This document shows, one piece after another, positions 59,102 through 64,000 of a stretch of 64,000 nucleotides of DNA. Under the pieces are notes generated by a model. The model saw nothing but the letters and a program-made list of their open reading frames with translations, made no database searches and was not told where the DNA came from. The first letter of the stretch is position 1. Each line of letters begins with the position of its first letter. The stretch spans positions 62,001 to 126,000 of the forward strand of contig NW_019029048.1 of assembly GCF_002105155.1 (NCBI RefSeq), in the 5' to 3' direction. Source of the DNA: Lobosporangium transversale (Eukaryota > Mortierellomycota > Mortierellomycetes > Mortierellales > Mortierellaceae). The position numbers were made by a program, and so were the translations under genes.

Positions 59102-61126
59102 TCAACCGTACACAAATCGGCGCCAATTCCGAGCTGTTTTTTGAACTGTCTCTTCAATACTCCATTTACGAATCTCAGCTATCTTATGGACCATCTCCAC
59201 CAACAATTGATCAACATGAGTGTGCGAGTGATGATCCGATTCAATTAACAATCGGTCCTCAGGCACAGCCAAAATCAACTCTCTCAACTTCCGTTCTTGA
59301 AGTCGTCCATTGATTAACATCGAGAATGAAAAAAAGATCTCGGGTGGATGGTCCATCTTTGTAAATGCTTTGATCATATCTGTTGAGCCCCCATAGCTGT
59401 GCATGCAGAGTCGTGGAGGTAGCACCACCTCGTGCAGAGGTACGTTATTCAAACTATCCTTTACCGTCACTTCTGTTAAATCCTCATTACTTGTGTTTGC
59501 GGTTAACCTTGTGTCAGTCGAGTTGTCAGCCTTTTTTTCAGTCATTTTCTTCTTACTCTCCTCACGGCCATCTGTATTTTCCTGTCCCCCATCCGACAAC
59601 ATGTCCTCTTCTTCCTCCTCTTCCTCCTCTTCCTCCTCATCCGACGATTCGTGGAGGGTTGAGGCTACATGTCTTTCCCATGCCGCGTCTCTGGCCTCCT
59701 TCCTCAACCTCGCGGCATATTTATTACTCAGCCGAATCCCTGACGGACTCACCGGAGAAATGGTCACAGCTCCACCTGAAGCGCGAATCTGCTCTAGCTG
59801 GAGTTGATACCCATGATCGGCCTCTATTTGCTTCATCCGTCTGCCTTCCTGGATCAAGAAATCATGCCAATGTCCATATGCCTGAACACAATGAAAACTG
59901 ACGGGCCGGCTCAACGATGCTGCCAGCTTAAGTTGCTCTCGCACAATTTCAAGCTGATGTTGAATGGATGTCAAGGCCAACGTTATTCTTTTCTGTTCCT
60001 TTCTATCATTCTCACCTCCAGTCTCAGTTTCAACTATGCCTCCTGCACTATCAACAGGCTCGACTGTATTTGTCATAGAAGGTTCTGGAACACGTGCCGT
60101 TCTATCCAAGCCAACTTCGCCAAGAATCGCATGCGGATGCGCTTCCAACTGTCGTCGCAACTCTTTTAATGCAGGTTCAAGTGCCCGAGGCTCGGGCAGT
60201 CGCTTGGCCAGGTCATCCAAATATGTTGCTGGTGCAGAACTGGGAAGGCTCAGAACTTTTTGATAATGAGCATAGTTTGGATGATGATGCGATCCAGCAG
60301 CACCTTGCTGCTGTTGAGCGTTATTGTCAGCAATAATATTATTTGTCGATTCTCTTTCTTCTTTGCTGTTCTGTTCTTGTTGATGATTCTCCAATGCAGC
60401 TTTCGCACGCTCCTCCTTCTCACGACTCTCTTTCGCCATCTGTTCTTGCAGTTGTTTAGACATGGCCAAAAATGCCTCCCGACGCACCCCAGGCCCAGGG
60501 ACGGGTGTCAAGGACGTGGATGAAAATGACAATAAGGGTTTTGTTGTTGATGTAGTGCTGTCTGCCCCTTGGATGGGAGATGGTCCATTTTGAGGGGACA
60601 CTCCTCGCAGTTCGAGCCCTCTCAGTGATGAAGACGACGGCTCAAGTGGTTTATACTTGTGTGCGAACCAAGGATGGATGCCAAAGCAGGGCACGACCCT
60701 ATCAGGATGATCGTGTGCTAGTTTCGAGACCAAGTCCCAATCACCCATTGTATCAGTGTCGTTCCAGGTCACGGTGACCACTGGAGTCGAGGATAGGCCT
60801 CGTAATATGGACGCATTGACAGAAAGTGAAGCAGTGCCTTCAATGATAGATGAATCACCCTTTGACACTAGTCCCAGATCTTTAGAAGGTTGGACACCCA
60901 TCAAACAGACTTTGCCAGTCAAGAGGGGTGGAACAGTGTTATCTTTGCTGCCCTTACTAGTAGAGGCTAACCAGGACTGAGACAGCTGATGAATGTTCTC
61001 ACGATCATCTTGAATGTGACAATGAGCATCGGTGAGTTGTGCGTAAAGATGTTCTGGGAAAACAAGGGTGTGTCCTTCTTCTACTCGTGTTGACGCATTC
61101 GTATCTTGACTGTCTGCTCCACACAT
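59102..61126 (-). CDS. TatD-family metal-dependent hydrolase, Scn1-like
   Basis: Intronless, 674 aa, start MCGADSQDTN. TatD-type amidohydrolase fold spread over the whole length: H35-x-H37 in T-D-A-H-C-H, C-F-G-I-H-P-W-F, the metal-bridging Glu in L-G-E-V-G-L-D-R, S-F-H-C-V-Q, H-S-Y-G-G-S, and the late Asp in L-I-E-S-D-H-H-S. Ordering of these matches the fungal branch called Cut9-interacting protein Scn1 rather than plain TatD nucleases. It is about twice the usual length because of inserts: Ser/Gln-rich sequence after FGIHPWF, and an acidic run of eleven Glu coded by TCC/TCT units near 59610-59640. All putative metal ligands are kept, so the enzyme looks active; the physiological substrate (DNA ends or other) is not known. 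Its ATG is about 220 nt from the stop of the next gene on the same strand. Confidence 0.85.
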   Translation of the reverse strand: MCGADSQDTNASTRVEEGHTLVFPEHLYAQLTDAHCHIQDDRENIHQLSQSWLASTSKGSKDNTVPPLLTGKVCLMGVQPSKDLGLVSKGDSSIIEGTASLSVNASILRGLSSTPVVTVTWNDTDTMGDWDLVSKLAHDHPDRVVPCFGIHPWFAHKYKPLEPSSSSLRGLELRGVSPQNGPSPIQGADSTTSTTKPLLSFSSTSLTPVPGPGVRREAFLAMSKQLQEQMAKESREKEERAKAALENHQQEQNSKEERESTNNIIADNNAQQQQGAAGSHHHPNYAHYQKVLSLPSSAPATYLDDLAKRLPEPRALEPALKELRRQLEAHPHAILGEVGLDRTARVPEPSMTNTVEPVDSAGGIVETETGGENDRKEQKRITLALTSIQHQLEIVREQLKLAASLSRPVSFHCVQAYGHWHDFLIQEGRRMKQIEADHGYQLQLEQIRASGGAVTISPVSPSGIRLSNKYAARLRKEARDAAWERHVASTLHESSDEEEEEEEEEEEDMLSDGGQENTDGREESKKKMTEKKADNSTDTRLTANTSNEDLTEVTVKDSLNNVPLHEVVLPPRLCMHSYGGSTDMIKAFTKMDHPPEIFFSFSMLINGRLQERKLRELILAVPEDRLLIESDHHSHTHVDQLLVEMVHKIAEIRKWSIEETVQKTARNWRRFVYG

Positions 61127-61349
61127 TGTATCCTCTCTTCTTCTACTATTATTTTTATGGGTGTAATGGAAAAGATGAAAGGAAGGAGTGAATGGGTGAA
61201 AGAAAAGAAATGGGTGCCAAATGAATGATCACTTTGAAAGAACAACCAATTCAGAGAGAATGTTTTCGAACAAGTGAGTCGAAAATACTTTCATTTAAAT
61301 TAATAACATTTTGTGGTATATTCAGCTAATTAGTAATGATGTTCACTTC

Positions 61350-63060
61350 CTATGTCTGTGGCGGACGCGGATCGTCTCTAATGAGCTGGCTCCGCTGATA
61401 ATTTTCTCCTATGCCCTGAGGTGCAGCCACAGAGGGATACAGCTGCGGATTCCTGGAATCTGATATAGATATTGGCCACGGCAACGCTCCATTATGCAGT
61501 TGTGGGGCCTTTGAGGATACATTACTGAACTGAGGATGATTTGCTGATAATACTGTTGTACTTACATCTGCTGGAGCAGGGATAGGGCCTGTCTGAGGGT
61601 TACCTGGCGGCGGGTACTCTTGTGGATGCTGAGATATTGATGTTAAATCGCTCGAATTTAGCTGAGCAGTTGTTACTGCCGAATTAAACACCTTGTTGCT
61701 GTCATGGGTAGGTGGCGGTGGATATGGTAGTGTTAAAGACGAATATGTCGCTAGTTCTGAATACTGTGTCTGTGACATCTCTGGTGGAGGTGGGTAGAGC
61801 TGGGTAGGGATAAAGGTAGTGGATGGTTCGCCAGACGGGTAAGTCGATACCACTTCAACAATTCCCCCCTGTTTGCTCTTTCTATGAGCTCGACACCTTC
61901 TAAAGAATGAGCAGCAAGTGATCAACAATGCCACAGAACTGACGACGACGGGGATTATTATAGAGAGTTTAATGCCTGTTGAGAAGTCGTGACTTCTAGA
62001 GCCATCATCTGGCAATCCAGTGGCATTCAGCTTATAGGGTATCCGCTGCCATGCACCAGCATTTGGCCCTGATAAGGTGAGAACATAAATACCTCGGCGA
62101 TCATTCAAGAATGCCCAAGTTGGAGCCTCGCCATTTTGATTAGCAATAGGAAGAATGAGTCGGGACTAGAGATAGAGGTATTGGCAACAACGACATTGCC
62201 ATTTCCACCGTGACCGGTTGTGAATAGGTAATTCTCACGTCCAGACCAAAACAGATAATAATTTTCTCCAACAACAGCGCTTCTCGCACCCGTAGAAAAA
62301 GAACATTCAGACAGTTTTGCTGGAGTCGGGATGGATGTGATGGTGGTATTGTTAGGAGCAGCGCCTGAACTTTTCAATGGCAAGACGTTGATGAGCACTG
62401 AGGAATCCTCTGTGAGCACATACAAGTTGTCGTTGGCTCCTGCATAAACTTTAGGCCTGCCAGAACTAGGCTAAGTTTTGGACAGTGACATTATAAATAA
62501 GATTAATGAATCATCGTTGTGTGTTAATTAAGATGGTTTGCATATAGAAAACATCTTACCAAGTACCAGGTACTGTTTTGCTGCTCAAACTTTCTACTAT
62601 CCATGTTGAAGACAGTAATACTCCTGTCTATGATGTCGGTGCTATAGAACTGCATCATCACTCCTTCAGCTGACCCGATAACGCTGTCATAAGGACTGGA
62701 CCACTTGTAGCCATCTGATACATCAAGGTTGTTCCAGGTGCCACCATTCACAGGATTGTATTGATAGCCACGAGGCCTACTCCTTGTCTCATCATCTTTA
62801 GCATATTTCGAAGAAGTTGATAGAACGGAATAGACGCCTTGTTTATCAACATGGCAGACAAAACCCTTAGAGGAGGTTGTGCCTGTAAGATAATATAGTT
62901 TGTCCTGGGGTGTAATCGATATGACTGTCCATAAGCGGAGATCGCTCAGGCTGGCTGGATAAGGATTAGATTTAGCTAAGACGACACTGTTGGCAGTCAG
63001 AGCATGGCCGTATAGGCTTGATCCATCCGAGGCGATACAAAGAGGTTCGAATGAGGACAT
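61350..63060 (-). CDS. Single-pass membrane protein, family copy 2, with apparent frameshift
   Basis: Exon 63060..62560 joins in phase 0 to an exon starting at 62470. Around 62149-62162 the frame must shift by one base to continue from ANTSISSPDS into ILPIANQNGEAPTWAFLNDR; no GT donor there gives the right phase, so this is either a real one-base deletion or a sequence error. With the shift, about 540 aa. The ectodomain is alike to the gene at 8731-10829 (shared C-x-x-D/Y-G, W-T-V/I-x-S, C-x-V-D, G-V, G-x-Q-Y, G-G-x-W blocks, and the same second-intron position). One membrane segment (IKLSIIIPVVVSSVALLITC) is followed by Cys/Arg residues and a Pro/Ser/Thr-rich tail with PPPP runs. No signal peptide at the modelled start. 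Function unknown. Confidence 0.7.
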
Positions 63061-64000
63061 GTATAAATTTGGCTATTGAGGGAGAAAGGAGGTGTAATTA
63101 AGAGATATTATAGAGCCAGTGCTGCACACGAAGACAGCGAGAAAAATAAAATGGGAAATGGAATGAGGATGAAGTGAGGGGATCCTGAATGAATGTGTAG
63201 ATGAGAATGAAGAAAATAAAGTCGAGTTTTGGACAATGTTTAGATGAAATGCCACTGTGCTCTTCTAATTACACTCAATAGGCTCTCATGCGTGTGCCTG
63301 TTTAAAGGAAAGATGGAACCGCTTCTCAGGGCACGTTCTGTTCTAGGCAAAGGACTATATTGATATATCTACAATGTATTTTATTTATTAGACAAACAGA
63401 TAAAAAACGAAAACTGACGCCGACAATGAATAGTTATTTATGCATGTGCATTCTCGTAAGCATACTTTCTTTCTTCGGTCGATGGTCAACCCTGAGATTT
63501 ACTAAACAAAACCACAGAATTCCTAGAGAGATATGTGCAATTCTTAGTCTCTGTCTTTAATAGGACTGGCCCTATTGCAAAAGAAAGTAAATAAATATAC
63601 ATGTATGTATTTCCATGTTTGAAGGCAATGTTTGCATGACAGTCGTTGCGTCTTTTGGAACTTTAAAGTCTTTGGGTTGCAATCTTGTGGAGCAGAACCA
63701 TGTAAATTATGTCAATTGGCTTTTTTTTATTTTTTTTTTTTGGGACCCTTATCATGACTAAAGTGCACGGAGCACTGTAAATAAATTTGTGCTTACTCAT
63801 CTTTTTTGTCATTTTAAACAGACATTTTACTTTCTATCATGTCTATGAATTGACATTGTGCAAAAGTTATGGGCAAGGGTTTGATATATGATATATTAGG
63901 AAATTTATGAATAAATGTTGATGCTTGTTGGTATATGTTTTTTAAGACGATTCCGCGAGGGCAGATAACGTTGCAAGTGCCCTATTTCGTTGGTGCTTCA
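63061..64000. other. Window-end region, no supported gene
   Basis: Likely promoter of the preceding minus-strand gene, followed by AT-rich sequence with interrupted T runs at 63721-63741. No frame with a recognisable domain reaches the window edge. Confidence 0.5.

Noticed and set aside
1-64000. tRNA or rRNA genes
   Set aside because: I looked for A/B-box pairs and cloverleaf arms on both strands and found no convincing candidate; a covariance-model scan would be more sensitive.

Overview
The window is nuclear DNA of a filamentous fungus. Almost every gene is split by short GT-AG introns (about 75-185 nt for the most part), and CT-rich leaders sit in front of several start codons. The encoded set is clearly fungal: an ENA-type P-ATPase, Ca/PKA-type neutral trehalase, a Dbf2/Sid2 kinase, Nbp2/Skb5, Mlp1/Tpr and Scn1. 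Long Gln/His/Ser-rich disordered stretches, a CsbD-like protein, an F-box-like protein and very frequent poly(dA:dT) tracts suggest an early-diverging Mucoromycota/Mortierellomycota genome. That placement is inference, not proven.

Layout, left to right: an alpha-arrestin cut off by the window edge (+); a gene-poor stretch with MITE copy A; ENA-type cation ATPase (+); a single-pass membrane protein with a propeller-like ectodomain (+, family copy 1); a 2479-aa disordered protein (-); a CsbD-like stress protein (+); an SLC41/MgtE-type Mg2+ transporter (+); MITE copy B; neutral trehalase (+); an unrecognised 1188-aa N-terminally membrane-anchored protein (-); a Dbf2/Sid2-like NDR kinase (-); the nuclear-basket coiled-coil protein Mlp1/Tpr (-); an intergenic stretch with a possible LINE relic; a secreted, GPI-anchor-like Cys/Thr-rich protein (-); an MFS transporter (+); an Nbp2/Skb5-like SH3 protein (-); an F-box-like protein (-); a 4.5 kb gene-free stretch full of homopolymers; a TatD-family Scn1-like hydrolase (-); and a second copy of the single-pass membrane family carrying an apparent frameshift (-).

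This is not an operon or an obvious biosynthetic cluster. Themes that recur are ion homeostasis (ENA ATPase, Mg2+ transporter, arrestin control of transporters), stress response (trehalase, CsbD, Nbp2) and cell division or nuclear function (Dbf2/Sid2, Tpr, Scn1). Most models were assembled by hand by matching splice-site phase between exons; they are noted as such and no RNA evidence was available.

The observations most worth a second look are two full-length copies of a 186-bp MITE with TA target duplications, the two-member family of unannotated membrane proteins with a shared intron position, two large orphan proteins, and unusually long A/T homopolymers placed inside introns.
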